Positions 9,586 to 18,699 of a DNA stretch of 64,000 nucleotides are shown piece by piece. Position 1 is the stretch's first letter. Each line of letters begins with the position of its first letter. The position numbers were made by a program, and so were the translations under genes. The stretch comes from a virus, in the IMG/VR virus record IMGVR_UViG_3300007735_000804, positions 149,275 to 213,274 of that record; one strand, 5' to 3'. The notes below the pieces were generated by a model that was not told the origin of the DNA, did not search any database, and saw only the letters and a list, made by a program, of their open reading frames with translations.

Positions 9586-10322
9586 TAACCAAATCTTTCA
9601 AAATCCTTTTTATATAAATTTTTAATTAATTCAATAGTAGTATCTGTTATATTTTTTTCTATTTTTTTAGATCCATTATGATGAGGATGTTCTCCCTTGA
9701 TATTATAGTGCCCTCTTAAAAAATTAGAACATTCTTTAAGATTTTCAAGTTTAAAAATTTTTAATTTATTGTCGAGATTCACATCTAAAATATCATTCAT
9801 TCCCAAAAACATTCTAGATGGATATTTTTCGGGTAATCCATTGGTAGCAAACTCTTTTACAAACTCATTAAAGTCTTTAATCTTGTATTCTTCTTCTTTT
9901 TTAGTCAAAGAAAATAATACAGATTCGTGATTAGAATTCGTACAATAATTCCAAATACTAAACAACCTATCAACAGGATTCCTTACGATTGAAAAAACTT
10001 TTTTACTGTCATGCTCAAAAATGTTCTTACAAAATCCTTGTCTAATTTCAGAAAGACGGTTGATAAAAAAGGTTTGCTCTCCAGAAATAAAATGAAGTAG
10101 TCCCCAATCATTTGAATCATCACTAGTTTTATATGTTGGGGGACATGTTACATAAGGTTGAAACCAGCAATCATCCGACTCATAATCTCTATAAGTAAAC
10201 ACCTTATCAGAAGTGCCGATAAAATGAGACATACTGATACTAGAAGATCTAGGTATGGGACAATACATCAACAGATCTTCATTCTCATCATTTAATTTTT
10301 GTTTTAGATCTTTTAGAATCAT
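9582..10322 (-). CDS. Sulfotransferase family protein
   Basis: 246 residues. Two features fit the PAPS-dependent sulfotransferase_2 group: an N-terminal 5'-phosphosulfate loop region (PIPRSSSISM, 22-31) and the 3'-phosphate motif VFSIVRNPVDRLFSIWNY at 109-126. The C-terminus (ELIKNLYKKDFERFGY) is also typical of the group. The family moves sulfate from PAPS to hydroxyl or amino groups, usually on sugars. It is flanked by a zinc-ribbon protein (1-nt gap) and a 2OG oxygenase (4-nt overlap). Whether it decorates phage fibres or host glycans cannot be told from sequence. Confidence 0.82.
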   Translation of the reverse strand: MILKDLKQKLNDENEDLLMYCPIPRSSSISMSHFIGTSDKVFTYRDYESDDCWFQPYVTCPPTYKTSDDSNDWGLLHFISGEQTFFINRLSEIRQGFCKNIFEHDSKKVFSIVRNPVDRLFSIWNYCTNSNHESVLFSLTKKEEEYKIKDFNEFVKEFATNGLPEKYPSRMFLGMNDILDVNLDNKLKIFKLENLKECSNFLRGHYNIKGEHPHHNGSKKIEKNITDTTIELIKNLYKKDFERFGY

Positions 10323-10323
10323 A

Positions 10324-10503
10324 CTACCACTTTCCTACAGGACACTTTTGACCAGAAAGTCTAACTTTTACAGGCATAAAGCATCCACACTTTTTACATT
10401 GACGAGTTGGTTTGAAAAAATGTTCACATTGTAAACAGAATTTCATTCTATCGACCGCTTGGCGATTTTCATTATTTTCGGTATTTTCGTTATCCATATC
10501 CAT
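10324..10503 (-). CDS. Small zinc-ribbon protein (DUF6171-like)
   Basis: 59 residues. An acidic, Asn-rich N-terminus is followed by FCLQCEHF, QCKKCGCFMP, and CPVGKW at the end, giving CxxC...CxxCxC...C spacing suited to one zinc ion. The MPVKVRLSGQKCPVGKW ending is the hallmark of a short protein family common in T4-like phages. It starts about 20 nt downstream of the -10 of a consensus sigma70 promoter and is the first gene of the operon with the sulfotransferase and oxygenase. Its role is unknown; a nucleic-acid or protein-binding adaptor is plausible. Confidence 0.85.
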   Translation of the reverse strand: MDMDNENTENNENRQAVDRMKFCLQCEHFFKPTRQCKKCGCFMPVKVRLSGQKCPVGKW

Positions 10504-10523
10504 AATCTTAAATGTTTTATTTT

Positions 10524-10552
10524 ATTATAAAATGTTTTGATTAATTTGTCAA
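10524..10552 (-). promoter_or_regulatory. Consensus sigma70 promoter
   Basis: Minus strand: TTGACA at 10552-10547, 17-nt spacer, TATAAT at 10529-10524. Perfect consensus match, overlapping the stop of the upstream gene and reading toward the zinc-ribbon gene at 10503. Confidence 0.85.
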
Positions 10553-11103
10553 TTTGAATTATTTGATTCTGCTTCTAACTCTGCCTCTGCCTGTGCAAGA
10601 AGTTCTTCATCAGATAATGTTGTTAAAGATATCCCACCAGAAGTTAAAGGATTGTTTTCTCGTGCTTCAGTAATCAAATCCTCTACAGAAGTATTTGTTT
10701 TTTCTAAATAATCTTCTATAAAAGAATCAAGAACGTCAAGTAATCTAGTATCACCATTTCTTGCAAGATACTTTGAAATAGAATCTAAACTGAAAGGACG
10801 ATGTGATGTTCTTCCTGGAGTAAGAGGTTTTATCGCTATTCCATCTGGAGGAATTACAGGTTCTATTTTAATTGGCGTTGGATCATCAGTTTCTTTTCTT
10901 ACAGAGGATCTTTCTTGACCAATATAAACATCAGGATTGCAAACATCTTCTTGTTTTTTTATAAAATCTGGATCATATTTAGATACTTCATGATCAATAT
11001 CTTCTAAGCTAGCGCCAGGGGCAATTGGTACAATTGCCCAAGATCCATCTTCATATTCAACTTTAACTTGCCCTGGGGCAACATCTAAAATTTTGTATTG
11101 CAT
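10549..11103 (-). CDS. Unknown acidic protein
   Basis: 184 residues. A small beta-rich N-terminus (YKILDVAPGQVKVEYEDGSW) is followed by a proline-rich linker (around 75-95) and a helical, acidic C-terminus (DEELLAQAEAELEAES). No domain is recognised. A late-type motif lies 23 nt upstream of the ATG, placing it in the late fibre region rather than with the early operon downstream. It could be a virion accessory or fibre-assembly factor, by position only. Confidence 0.75.
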   Translation of the reverse strand: MQYKILDVAPGQVKVEYEDGSWAIVPIAPGASLEDIDHEVSKYDPDFIKKQEDVCNPDVYIGQERSSVRKETDDPTPIKIEPVIPPDGIAIKPLTPGRTSHRPFSLDSISKYLARNGDTRLLDVLDSFIEDYLEKTNTSVEDLITEARENNPLTSGGISLTTLSDEELLAQAEAELEAESNNSN

Positions 11104-11125
11104 AAAAAAAAATTAATTCTTGTAT

Positions 11126-11132
11126 TATTTAT
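11126..11132 (-). promoter_or_regulatory. Late-type promoter motif (ATAAATA)
   Basis: ATAAATA on the minus strand, 23 nt upstream of the ATG at 11103, overlapping the end of the glycine-rich gene. Confidence 0.5.
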
Positions 11133-11998
11133 CCAACTCTTCCAAGACGAGTTCCTGTTGCGGACCAAGTAACATTGTTATCATTGACAATATAATAACC
11201 TGCTAAACCACCAGCGGCGCCAGCAGATCCAGCAGTATAATTACCATTTGCTCCAGTTCCACCATTTCCCCCAGATACTCCAAAAGTTCCACCATTGCCA
11301 CCAGTTCCCCCATTACCAGCATTTGTTCCGCCAGCAGCACCACCAGAACCATTAGTATTATTTCTTGCATATCCTTGACCTAATCCACCAGTACCCCCAG
11401 CACCTCCAGCATAATAGTTAGTCCCTGTACAAGTATCACAGCAAGTATAGCAGTTGCAGCATTGTCCTCCTTTACCACAACAATAGCAACCTCCGTCACC
11501 ACAACAAGTCTGACAACAACCACAATTGCAACACTCATGGCAATTACAATCATAGGTGTAGTTTTGATATCCTTGACCCCCAGTACCACCTTGTCCACCA
11601 CCACCTCCGCCACCATAAATGGTTCCTGCGTTATTAATCGTCACTGCAGATCCTGCATAAATTGCATTTCCTCCAGTTCCGCCATTGGCAGCACCACCAG
11701 CACCCTGAATAGAACCATTATTAACAAGAATGAGACTCCCAGACATGCTTGAATTTATGTACAAAGCATAATCTGATACATTAGGAGACCCAACAACTAC
11801 ACCTGAATTAATAGTAAGTCTTTTTGGAACATTAGATGTCCAATATGATCCAAATAAAACAGCAACGTTTACATTAATTGTATTGGTGGCAATAGTAGCG
11901 GAAGCTTCATAATCTCCATATATTGAAGATCTTGCCGAATATATACTTCCCATGTAATAAATTTTTACAGTATTAGGTGAATAAAAATTACTAGGCAT
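11129..11998 (-). CDS. Glycine-rich adhesin-like protein with a dense cysteine island
   Basis: 289 residues. Residues 1-125 look beta-structured (repeated NNGSI/NNAGTI turns). After them comes a GGGGGG tract, the anchor GYQNY (143-147), then residues 151-190 with 18 cysteines in 40 positions in CC, CxC and CxxC pairs. The rest is glycine-rich (GGTGG, GGNGG) and ends YYIVNDNNVTWSATGTRLGRVG. The glycine strings resemble the polyglycine-II sandwich of S16-type gp38 adhesins (inferred). The cysteine island could form a disulfide knot or bind metals; its spacing matches no zinc family I can name. It lies downstream of a fibre with a tail-collar domain and a tail-fibre-assembly-like gene, so a receptor-contacting tip is the best guess. 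Confidence 0.75.
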   Translation of the reverse strand: MPSNFYSPNTVKIYYMGSIYSARSSIYGDYEASATIATNTINVNVAVLFGSYWTSNVPKRLTINSGVVVGSPNVSDYALYINSSMSGSLILVNNGSIQGAGGAANGGTGGNAIYAGSAVTINNAGTIYGGGGGGGQGGTGGQGYQNYTYDCNCHECCNCGCCQTCCGDGGCYCCGKGGQCCNCYTCCDTCTGTNYYAGGAGGTGGLGQGYARNNTNGSGGAAGGTNAGNGGTGGNGGTFGVSGGNGGTGANGNYTAGSAGAAGGLAGYYIVNDNNVTWSATGTRLGRVG

Positions 11999-12007
11999 AT
12001 AAGTTAT

Positions 12008-12451
12008 TTATTGTAACCCCAATAAGATCTTTAATTCTTCAACGGTTAATCCTGCACTTTCTAGTTTTTGTTCTGGTGTCAATTGTACTTCTGGTGCATC
12101 TTCTATTAACCAACTTTCACTAGCATTATCCCATTTAATTCTTTTTCTTAATTTTGGTTCTGGAGGATCTGGCGGTTGCTTTCTGGTTGCATTTGTCGGC
12201 AAAAAATTCGGATCATCAACCCATAGCTTCATTCTTGTATCAAGATCATACCAAGTTCCCCTATTGTCTTTAATAATCTTCCAGGATTGCCCATCAAATA
12301 TTGGAATATAACCTGGAGAATAATTTGGTGCTTGAATCATCGTTGCATGTGCTGGTATTAACCATACATCTGGTTCATCTAATGGTGAAGGATCAGCAAA
12401 ACCTTCAGAAGTAAAATACTTATACTCTGGGTGATAATTATAAATTTTCAT
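12008..12451 (-). CDS. Tail fibre assembly-like protein
   Basis: 147 residues. The N-terminus (MKIYNYHPEYKYFTSEGFADPSPLDEP) followed by IPAHAT and a W-containing strand (FDGQSWKIIKDNRGTWYDLD) resembles the caudoviral tail-fibre-assembly (TAP/gp38 chaperone) layout. In that layout a short beta region precedes a helical end (LTPEQKLESAGLTVEELKILLGL). Such proteins fold or attach distal fibre tips. The gene lies between an adhesin-like gene and an oxygenase, downstream of a long fibre gene, which fits. The match is to overall pattern, not to a catalytic motif. Confidence 0.55.
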   Translation of the reverse strand: MKIYNYHPEYKYFTSEGFADPSPLDEPDVWLIPAHATMIQAPNYSPGYIPIFDGQSWKIIKDNRGTWYDLDTRMKLWVDDPNFLPTNATRKQPPDPPEPKLRKRIKWDNASESWLIEDAPEVQLTPEQKLESAGLTVEELKILLGLQ

Positions 12452-12460
12452 AATTTTAAA

Positions 12461-12931
12461 TTAAAAATAGTTTAAATTTATTACAACTCTAGCAGGAGCA
12501 TCCGTACAACTAGTACCACAGTGCTCTAAATTACTATCAAAAATAACAACTCTATTTGCAACACTATTTACCTTTTTTCCATTTTTAAATTTTGTATACC
12601 CATCGCAAGTATTAAGATAAAAGACCGCAGTTTTCATATTTGGAAAATCAATATGATAATCGTGTTCTTCTATTGTTTCTGTTCTTGGATTTAAATTTGC
12701 TTTAACTCTAACTAAAGATTGTACGTTGAGTTTTTCTCTCAAGCACAAAATATTTGAATACAAATGTGTTGGTTGATCGTATTGATAAAAGCAATGTGTA
12801 TTTTGATGGAATTTACTTCCAGTTGTAACAGATCCAAAAAACCAGGGAAAACTAGTCCCCATAACTAAACGACGAATCATATCAAATTGATTATGATTTA
12901 AAAAATCATCAATAATCTCAAAATTTGTCAT
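12461..12931 (-). CDS. 2-oxoglutarate/Fe(II)-dependent dioxygenase
   Basis: 156 residues, at the small end for the family. Iron ligands are visible as His93-x-Asp95 (HDYHIDF) and His137 (SNLEHCG), with Arg148 in ARVVINLNY as the 2OG-binding residue. This pattern is that of short phage prolyl-hydroxylase-like enzymes; substrate unknown. A late-type ATAAATA motif lies 19 nt upstream. Being late and between a fibre gene and a fibre-assembly-like gene, it could modify a virion protein, which is inference. Confidence 0.82.
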   Translation of the reverse strand: MTNFEIIDDFLNHNQFDMIRRLVMGTSFPWFFGSVTTGSKFHQNTHCFYQYDQPTHLYSNILCLREKLNVQSLVRVKANLNPRTETIEEHDYHIDFPNMKTAVFYLNTCDGYTKFKNGKKVNSVANRVVIFDSNLEHCGTSCTDAPARVVINLNYF

Positions 12932-12949
12932 ATTAATCTCATAAAATAA

Positions 12950-12956
12950 TATTTAT
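12950..12956 (-). promoter_or_regulatory. Late-type promoter motif (ATAAATA)
   Basis: ATAAATA on the minus strand, 19 nt upstream of the oxygenase ATG at 12931, in the short gap after the 1687-aa fibre gene. Confidence 0.5.
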
Positions 12957-12958
12957 GG

Positions 12959-15900
12959 TCAATATTTTATGCAAGGAAGAAGTGCTAGGTTACGTGGACG
13001 AGTTTCAGATCCACCAGCGGGATCAGTTGTCCAATCAGTATAGAATGGGTTATTATCATTGTCATTTCCTGTTCTTGAACCTGGATAGTAATTTGGCAAT
13101 CCAGAGTTACCATTATTTTCAGCGTAATAAAAGTTTCTAAAATTGTGAGCATGTGATTGAATATCTTGAGATTGGAATGATCCAAAGGTTCTTCCACCAT
13201 CTACACCTCTTCCACCATCCCAACCCCGAATGAATTCTCCACGCAAATCAGGAAGATTAAATGTTGTGCTACCATCACCTGCACCATAAGTAGTTCCAAG
13301 AATGGTAAACAATACAGAATACGTTGTTCTTGAAATTGCTGCACCATTACATGATAGATACCCAGTTGGAGCACTTGATGCTGCAAAATAAAATACAGAT
13401 CCAGTAGGAACAACACTGCTGCCTACTGAAGTGTCGTACCAAATGTCACCATCACAAAGACCAACTGGTTCTGTAGGTTGAACAAATCTTCTACCATATG
13501 CATTACTAGTTGACCCAATGCCAATAATATTACCACCAGTTACTGAAATTGGATTTGGACAAGCATATCCAATTTGATTTACGGTAACGTTACCACCACC
13601 GCCACCACTAATTGAAACATTCACTAATCCTGCAGATGGGCTTATTGCTGTAACTGCAGATCCAATGAAATTAATCGTTGTAATTCCAAGTTGAGTTCCT
13701 ACAGTTGCACCTTCTTCTTGAATTGTAATTCCTGCAATGCCACCAGCACTAGATACTGATTTCCATGTCCAACCGCCAGAACCATTTGCAGTTAAAACAA
13801 AATTATTAGTTCCAGTCCCACCGCCAGAATCTTGAATGCTAGATGGTTTTATACTTGGAACAGTAAGCAAATCAGTAGAAGGGGTGTATGTAATTGCAGA
13901 ATCTACAAATGCTGTGGTGATTCCACTAGTAACACTAGACAAAACTAGATATCTAGATGAACCACTAGTATCAGTCGTTACATTAAGACTTGATGCTACT
14001 CCAATTGTAATAGTATTTGGATCAGACCAAACAGGTGCATTACTTGTATCATTCCAAGTAAGAATTCTACCATTAGCATTTGGATCTGCTAAAAATGTGG
14101 TTGTATTTGACGCTGTTTGATATGGTATAGAACCTGCAGCACCACCTTTAAGATTTGTAGCAATGCCAGAGTTATCAGCATAATTTGCTTTATCGACAAT
14201 TAATCCAGTTGGATTGACCCAAGAAGGTGCTGAACCAGAATTATATTGAAGAAGTTGACCTGTAAGTGTTCCGTTTGATATGAATGCAGTTGTATTCGCT
14301 GCCGTCTGATAAGGTATTTGATAAGCAGCACCACCTTTAAGATTTGTAGCAATGCCAGCATTTGTAGCAATACCGGCATTATCCGCATAAGATGCTTTAT
14401 CTACACTTAATCCAGTTGGATTTACCCAAGAGGGTGCTGAAGTTCCATTGGATTGTAGTAGTTGTCCTGAAGTTCCATTAGGAATGAATGCAGTTGTATT
14501 TGCTGCCGTTTGATAAGGAATTTGAGACGCAATACCACCTTTAAGATTGGTAGCGATACCAGAGTTGTCAGCATAATTAGCCTTATCTACAGTAAGACCA
14601 GTTGGATTGACCCAAGAAGGTGCTGAACCAGAGTTATATTGGAGAAGTTGACCTGTAGTAGATCCATTAGGAATAAATGCAGTTATATTCGCTGCCGTCT
14701 GATAAGGTATTTGATAAGCAGCACCACCTTTAAGATTTGTGGAAATACCAGCATTGTTAGCATAGTTTGCTACGCTAAAATCAATACTTACATTAGATGC
14801 TGCTGTTACTCTACCTTTAGCATCTACTGTCAAAATACCCACTTGAGTTGCAGATCCATAAGTACCTGCTACAACACCACTATTACTTAAAATAGTAGTA
14901 ATGGTGACGTTCTGACTTCCATCAAACGTAGTACCAATACCAACACCAATTACATCACCATCAATATCAATATTTCTTGGTGTTGCCAGTCTGGTTGCAG
15001 TATCAGCATTTCCCGAAATAGCGCCCACGAAAGTGTTAGCGTAAACGTTATTCCATTTATTAGAAGTTGCACCTAAATTTAAAGTGCCATTTGTTGATGG
15101 AAGTACATTTCCACCAAATGTTGACACACCAGCGATATTTAATTGTTTGGAGAATAAATTAGGTCCAGTAACTGTTGCAATACCCGCAAATGTTGATAAA
15201 CCAGAAACAATGAGTTGAGATGTTGAAGTTCCGCTACCAGCTACTGTAAGGGTAGTTGTAGGGTTCGAAACATTGATCCCAAGAGAATTTGTGCTTGGAT
15301 TATAAACAATTTCACTATCAACTAATGCCGATGTAATACCACTGGTTCCACTTGATAAAAGTAAATATCTATCAATATTGGCATTATCAGTTGTTACTGT
15401 AAGACTTGATGCTGCACCAGTTAACGTTCCAATTATATTGGTAGCATAAAAATTATTCCAGCGAAATGATGGAGATCCTAAATTATAAGTGTTATCTACT
15501 GATGGAAGAATATTTCCTCCAAATGTTGATACACCAACGATTCTTATATTACCTTGAACATATAAAGATGATGTTGGATTTGCAGTTCCTATACCAATAT
15601 TACCAGAACTATTAATAACTAAATGATTTGCATTATCACTATTAGTAGCATTAAAGAAAATAGCATTATCCGCAGAAAGTAATCCAAATCTTGCTTTTTC
15701 TGTCCCTTGTCTAAAATATCTTACATAAGTTTGATCTTGTGCTGCTAAACCTCTATCAATTCTAAAGATACCTTGTAAATGCAAACTGTCTTGTGGATTT
15801 GTGGTCCCTATGCCAAGATTATTTGTGTTGGGGTTATAAACAATCCCATCATCAGAAAGTGCTGTCGTAATACCACTTGTTTTACTAGACAAGACAAAAT

Positions 15901-18022
15901 ATCTAGATGTATTTGCATCATCTGTAGTTACTGTAAGACTCGATGCCGCTCCAGTAATATTGCCAATTATATTATTGACATAAAAATTATCCCAACGAAG
16001 TGATGGAGATCCTAAATTATAAGTATTATCTGCTGATGGAGATACATTGGAACTAATTCGAGCATTAAATGTAACTGTATCACTATTAGCGTCTCCTAAA
16101 GTTACATTGCCTCCAACATTTAAATTCTTCTCAATACCAACACCACCTTCAACAACTAATGCCCCAGTATCTTTATTTGTAGACTCTGTAGTGTTTGATA
16201 TTGAAGTAATACCAGAAACAACTAGTTGATCATTAATTGATGTAGTGCCGCCAGAAGAATCAATTGTTAAATTACCTGTTGTTGTATCAATTGTATTATC
16301 ATTTGTAATTCCAATTTGAATATTATCAATATATGCTCCGGCGAGAGTACTAACCCCAACTACTCTCAAATTTCTAGTAGTGGTTATACCAGAAACACCT
16401 AAAGTTGCAACTGTAGCAACTCCACTTACGGTGAAGTCTCTTGTAGATACGATTCCTGTAAAGAAACCATTTCTAGCAAAAAGTTCGTCATAAAAAACAT
16501 CATCTTTTATGAATAAATCCCCACCAACATATAAATCACCACCAGTTGTCGTAATACCACCTAAAGTTGCTAAATTAACTGCTCCACCAACATTGAGACG
16601 TTTTTCAATACCAACACCACCTTCAACAATAAGAGCACCAGTATCTTTGTCCGTAGATTCAGTTGTATCATTGATATAAACGGCATCATTAATTTGGGTT
16701 GTTCCTAGAGCAGAATCTAAAATTAAATTTCCTGTTAAAGTACTAATAGTATTAGTATCTAATTTGATATTATCAAAAGTTCCAACACCAGTAACGTTTA
16801 AATTATTAACATTAACTATAGATGAAAATGTTGAAACACCACTAACATTTAATTGATTAAGAGTAAGAGTTTGATAAACTTGAAGATTTTGAGTTGTTGT
16901 AAGACCAGTGACTCCTAGATCGCTATTAATATTGACCTTTTGTAAAAAGGTTGATACTCCAGTTACATATAAATTCGTAACATCTATAGCGCCAATAAAT
17001 TTTGATGCTGTTACAATACCAGCAAAATATGCATTTGTACCAGTTATAAAACCTAATGTTGCAATACCAGATACAACAAGATTACGAGTTGTAGTTGTCC
17101 CTGTTACGCCAAGAGTTGAAACCGCAAGATTATCAACTGTGACACCGCCTCTAAAACTAGATATTCCTAAAACATCTAGTAAAACTCTTGGTTGCGTAGT
17201 TCCAATACCAATTCGATTATTGTTATCATCAAACACAAAATTGGGAGCACCACCAATTAAACCAGCACTGTTATGAAATTGTATGTTTTGATATGTACCA
17301 CCAGCACCTGCATTAATTGTTCCAGGATTTGTCCAATTCAATCCACCAAAATTATTTTTAACTAAAATTTGAGAATTAGTTCCTGGTTGATTATTGGAAT
17401 CATAAATTGTTCCAGTTAATCTTAAATCTCCTTGAATATGAAGTTCTTGTGTTGGATTTGTGGTTGCTATACCAACCAAACCATCAAGAGTTGTAGTAAT
17501 TACAGTGCCGCCAGCACCAACAAAAATCCTATCACCAGCAGATAAGAGTCCTGTAGGTGAATCAAAAGTAAGTTTTGATGAGGTTGAAAATTCATTTGAT
17601 GCATTGAATAAAAGTTCTTTATTATTTCCAGGAGCAAATACAGTAATTGTGACTGCTACACCTGGAGAACTATCAGGATTTAAATAACCTTTGGCAGAAA
17701 CCGCTGCACCAACAAAATTTAATTGAGTAATACTACTCAATCCACCAGTCGGAGTTAAAACTCCATCGTCAAATACACTAATTGAACCAGGAATGATGCC
17801 ACCCTGATTTATAATCCAATATCTATCAGTCGCACCAGATCCAACAGAGGCAAGAATATATTGAGTTCCTGGGGGTATAGGCTTTGCTCCAATAGAAGAT
17901 GGACCTACTAATGGATTGCCAAGATTTGGTTCTACTTCATCAGTATACAAATACTTGTATCTATCGTTGCGTAATTGTTCTTGCGGGGTTAGTCTAGTAC
18001 GACCCGATAAGTAACGTGGCAT
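12959..18022 (-). CDS. Long tail fibre protein with C-terminal phage tail-collar domain
   Basis: 1687 residues. The N-terminus is MPRYLSGRTRLTPQEQLRND. The body consists of many beta repeats of the LNVGGxVTLG / VGIGTTNPxxxLxxxG type. Around residues 1090-1300 there are four near-identical units containing IPYQTAANTTAFI and APSWVNPTGL. The last 150 residues are a tail-collar domain: GSVFYFAASSAPTGYLSCNG, then YGAGDGSTTFNLPDLRGEFI and a C-terminal IQSHAHNF/RPRNLALLP ending. That domain is typical of short- or side-fibre tips that fold as trimers. The gene is followed by the oxygenase and fibre-assembly-like genes, and the whole group is probably transcribed late. Confidence 0.88.
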   Translation of the reverse strand: MPRYLSGRTRLTPQEQLRNDRYKYLYTDEVEPNLGNPLVGPSSIGAKPIPPGTQYILASVGSGATDRYWIINQGGIIPGSISVFDDGVLTPTGGLSSITQLNFVGAAVSAKGYLNPDSSPGVAVTITVFAPGNNKELLFNASNEFSTSSKLTFDSPTGLLSAGDRIFVGAGGTVITTTLDGLVGIATTNPTQELHIQGDLRLTGTIYDSNNQPGTNSQILVKNNFGGLNWTNPGTINAGAGGTYQNIQFHNSAGLIGGAPNFVFDDNNNRIGIGTTQPRVLLDVLGISSFRGGVTVDNLAVSTLGVTGTTTTRNLVVSGIATLGFITGTNAYFAGIVTASKFIGAIDVTNLYVTGVSTFLQKVNINSDLGVTGLTTTQNLQVYQTLTLNQLNVSGVSTFSSIVNVNNLNVTGVGTFDNIKLDTNTISTLTGNLILDSALGTTQINDAVYINDTTESTDKDTGALIVEGGVGIEKRLNVGGAVNLATLGGITTTGGDLYVGGDLFIKDDVFYDELFARNGFFTGIVSTRDFTVSGVATVATLGVSGITTTRNLRVVGVSTLAGAYIDNIQIGITNDNTIDTTTGNLTIDSSGGTTSINDQLVVSGITSISNTTESTNKDTGALVVEGGVGIEKNLNVGGNVTLGDANSDTVTFNARISSNVSPSADNTYNLGSPSLRWDNFYVNNIIGNITGAASSLTVTTDDANTSRYFVLSSKTSGITTALSDDGIVYNPNTNNLGIGTTNPQDSLHLQGIFRIDRGLAAQDQTYVRYFRQGTEKARFGLLSADNAIFFNATNSDNANHLVINSSGNIGIGTANPTSSLYVQGNIRIVGVSTFGGNILPSVDNTYNLGSPSFRWNNFYATNIIGTLTGAASSLTVTTDNANIDRYLLLSSGTSGITSALVDSEIVYNPSTNSLGINVSNPTTTLTVAGSGTSTSQLIVSGLSTFAGIATVTGPNLFSKQLNIAGVSTFGGNVLPSTNGTLNLGATSNKWNNVYANTFVGAISGNADTATRLATPRNIDIDGDVIGVGIGTTFDGSQNVTITTILSNSGVVAGTYGSATQVGILTVDAKGRVTAASNVSIDFSVANYANNAGISTNLKGGAAYQIPYQTAANITAFIPNGSTTGQLLQYNSGSAPSWVNPTGLTVDKANYADNSGIATNLKGGIASQIPYQTAANTTAFIPNGTSGQLLQSNGTSAPSWVNPTGLSVDKASYADNAGIATNAGIATNLKGGAAYQIPYQTAANTTAFISNGTLTGQLLQYNSGSAPSWVNPTGLIVDKANYADNSGIATNLKGGAAGSIPYQTASNTTTFLADPNANGRILTWNDTSNAPVWSDPNTITIGVASSLNVTTDTSGSSRYLVLSSVTSGITTAFVDSAITYTPSTDLLTVPSIKPSSIQDSGGGTGTNNFVLTANGSGGWTWKSVSSAGGIAGITIQEEGATVGTQLGITTINFIGSAVTAISPSAGLVNVSISGGGGGNVTVNQIGYACPNPISVTGGNIIGIGSTSNAYGRRFVQPTEPVGLCDGDIWYDTSVGSSVVPTGSVFYFAASSAPTGYLSCNGAAISRTTYSVLFTILGTTYGAGDGSTTFNLPDLRGEFIRGWDGGRGVDGGRTFGSFQSQDIQSHAHNFRNFYYAENNGNSGLPNYYPGSRTGNDNDNNPFYTDWTTDPAGGSETRPRNLALLPCIKY
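14100..14760 (-). repeat. About 190-210-bp imperfect tandem repeats inside the 1687-aa fibre gene
   Basis: Four in-frame copies recur at spacings of about 188, 208 and 188 bp, each encoding IPYQTAAN, QLLQ, SWVNPTGL and an IATNLKGG segment. They are coding and could expand or contract the fibre shaft by recombination. Confidence 0.75.
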
Positions 18023-18024
18023 AA

Positions 18025-18696
18025 TTATGCGGTACTATTTTCAAGAATACTACAAATAAATTCCATCTGAAGTGGTCCTACATTGCCGCCACTCAAATAG
18101 GTATGTGCAATCCCAACTACTTTTCCAGAATTAGTTACAAAAGTTCTAGATGTTCCAACTGTATCGACAATAGAAGTGACAGTAAAAGATTGTTGGGGAG
18201 ATGGGAAAATTGTTGTTGTAAGTCCAAATGAACCACTACAAGTAAATGCCAAACCACTCATTGTGACTTCATCACCAACACTAAAATTATGAGGACTGAT
18301 TGTAGTTATTGTTGTTATACCAGTATTATGATCATACTTACAGTTAGTAATTGATACTATTCCAGATTGAACTCCTCTAATTACAATAGAATCAGTAATA
18401 ACTGGGGTTTTTTCCAATACTAATCTACCATCAATAATTACTAAGGTGTCTTGTGGTGGAACTTCAACATTCTTGACAACTCTTATATCTCTTGTATTTC
18501 CTGCAGTTCTGGAAGATGTACTTTTTCGTCTATGCGTTAATGTAACGGTTGGATATGTATTGCCAATGCCGACGTTTGCAACTTGAGCATAAAGAAGAAT
18601 TGCAGAGACTCCTGTAGGAGTTGTATATACAATATTTTCTCCTGGAGCAACTGGAACTGCAATGGTTAAAAACTTATTAAGTGGTGCAACTGCCAT
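18025..18696 (-). CDS. Virion structural protein, beta-rich
   Basis: 223 residues, no cleavable signal. The N-terminal half (VSAILLYAQVANVGIGNTYPTV ... VPPQDTLVIIDGRLVL) has alternating strand pattern and resembles the C-terminal part of the 750-aa fibre at 51686-53938, which has GNTYPSIVQSIRVSN and IPKNSSIELCESP in the same order. The second half (SPHNFSVGDEVTMSGL) contains a short module also seen in the large fibres of this window. Gap of only 2-3 nt to both neighbours, so it belongs to the hub-fibre operon. It is likely a fibre connector or collar-type component; exact role unknown. Confidence 0.75.
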   Translation of the reverse strand: MAVAPLNKFLTIAVPVAPGENIVYTTPTGVSAILLYAQVANVGIGNTYPTVTLTHRRKSTSSRTAGNTRDIRVVKNVEVPPQDTLVIIDGRLVLEKTPVITDSIVIRGVQSGIVSITNCKYDHNTGITTITTISPHNFSVGDEVTMSGLAFTCSGSFGLTTTIFPSPQQSFTVTSIVDTVGTSRTFVTNSGKVVGIAHTYLSGGNVGPLQMEFICSILENSTA

Positions 18697-18699
18697 ATT

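Noticed and set aside
12005-12011. ATAAATA motif before the glycine/cysteine-rich gene
   Set aside because: It ends only 7 nt before the ATG at 11998, leaving no room for a leader, and it is formed by the stop codon region of the upstream gene; not listed as a promoter.
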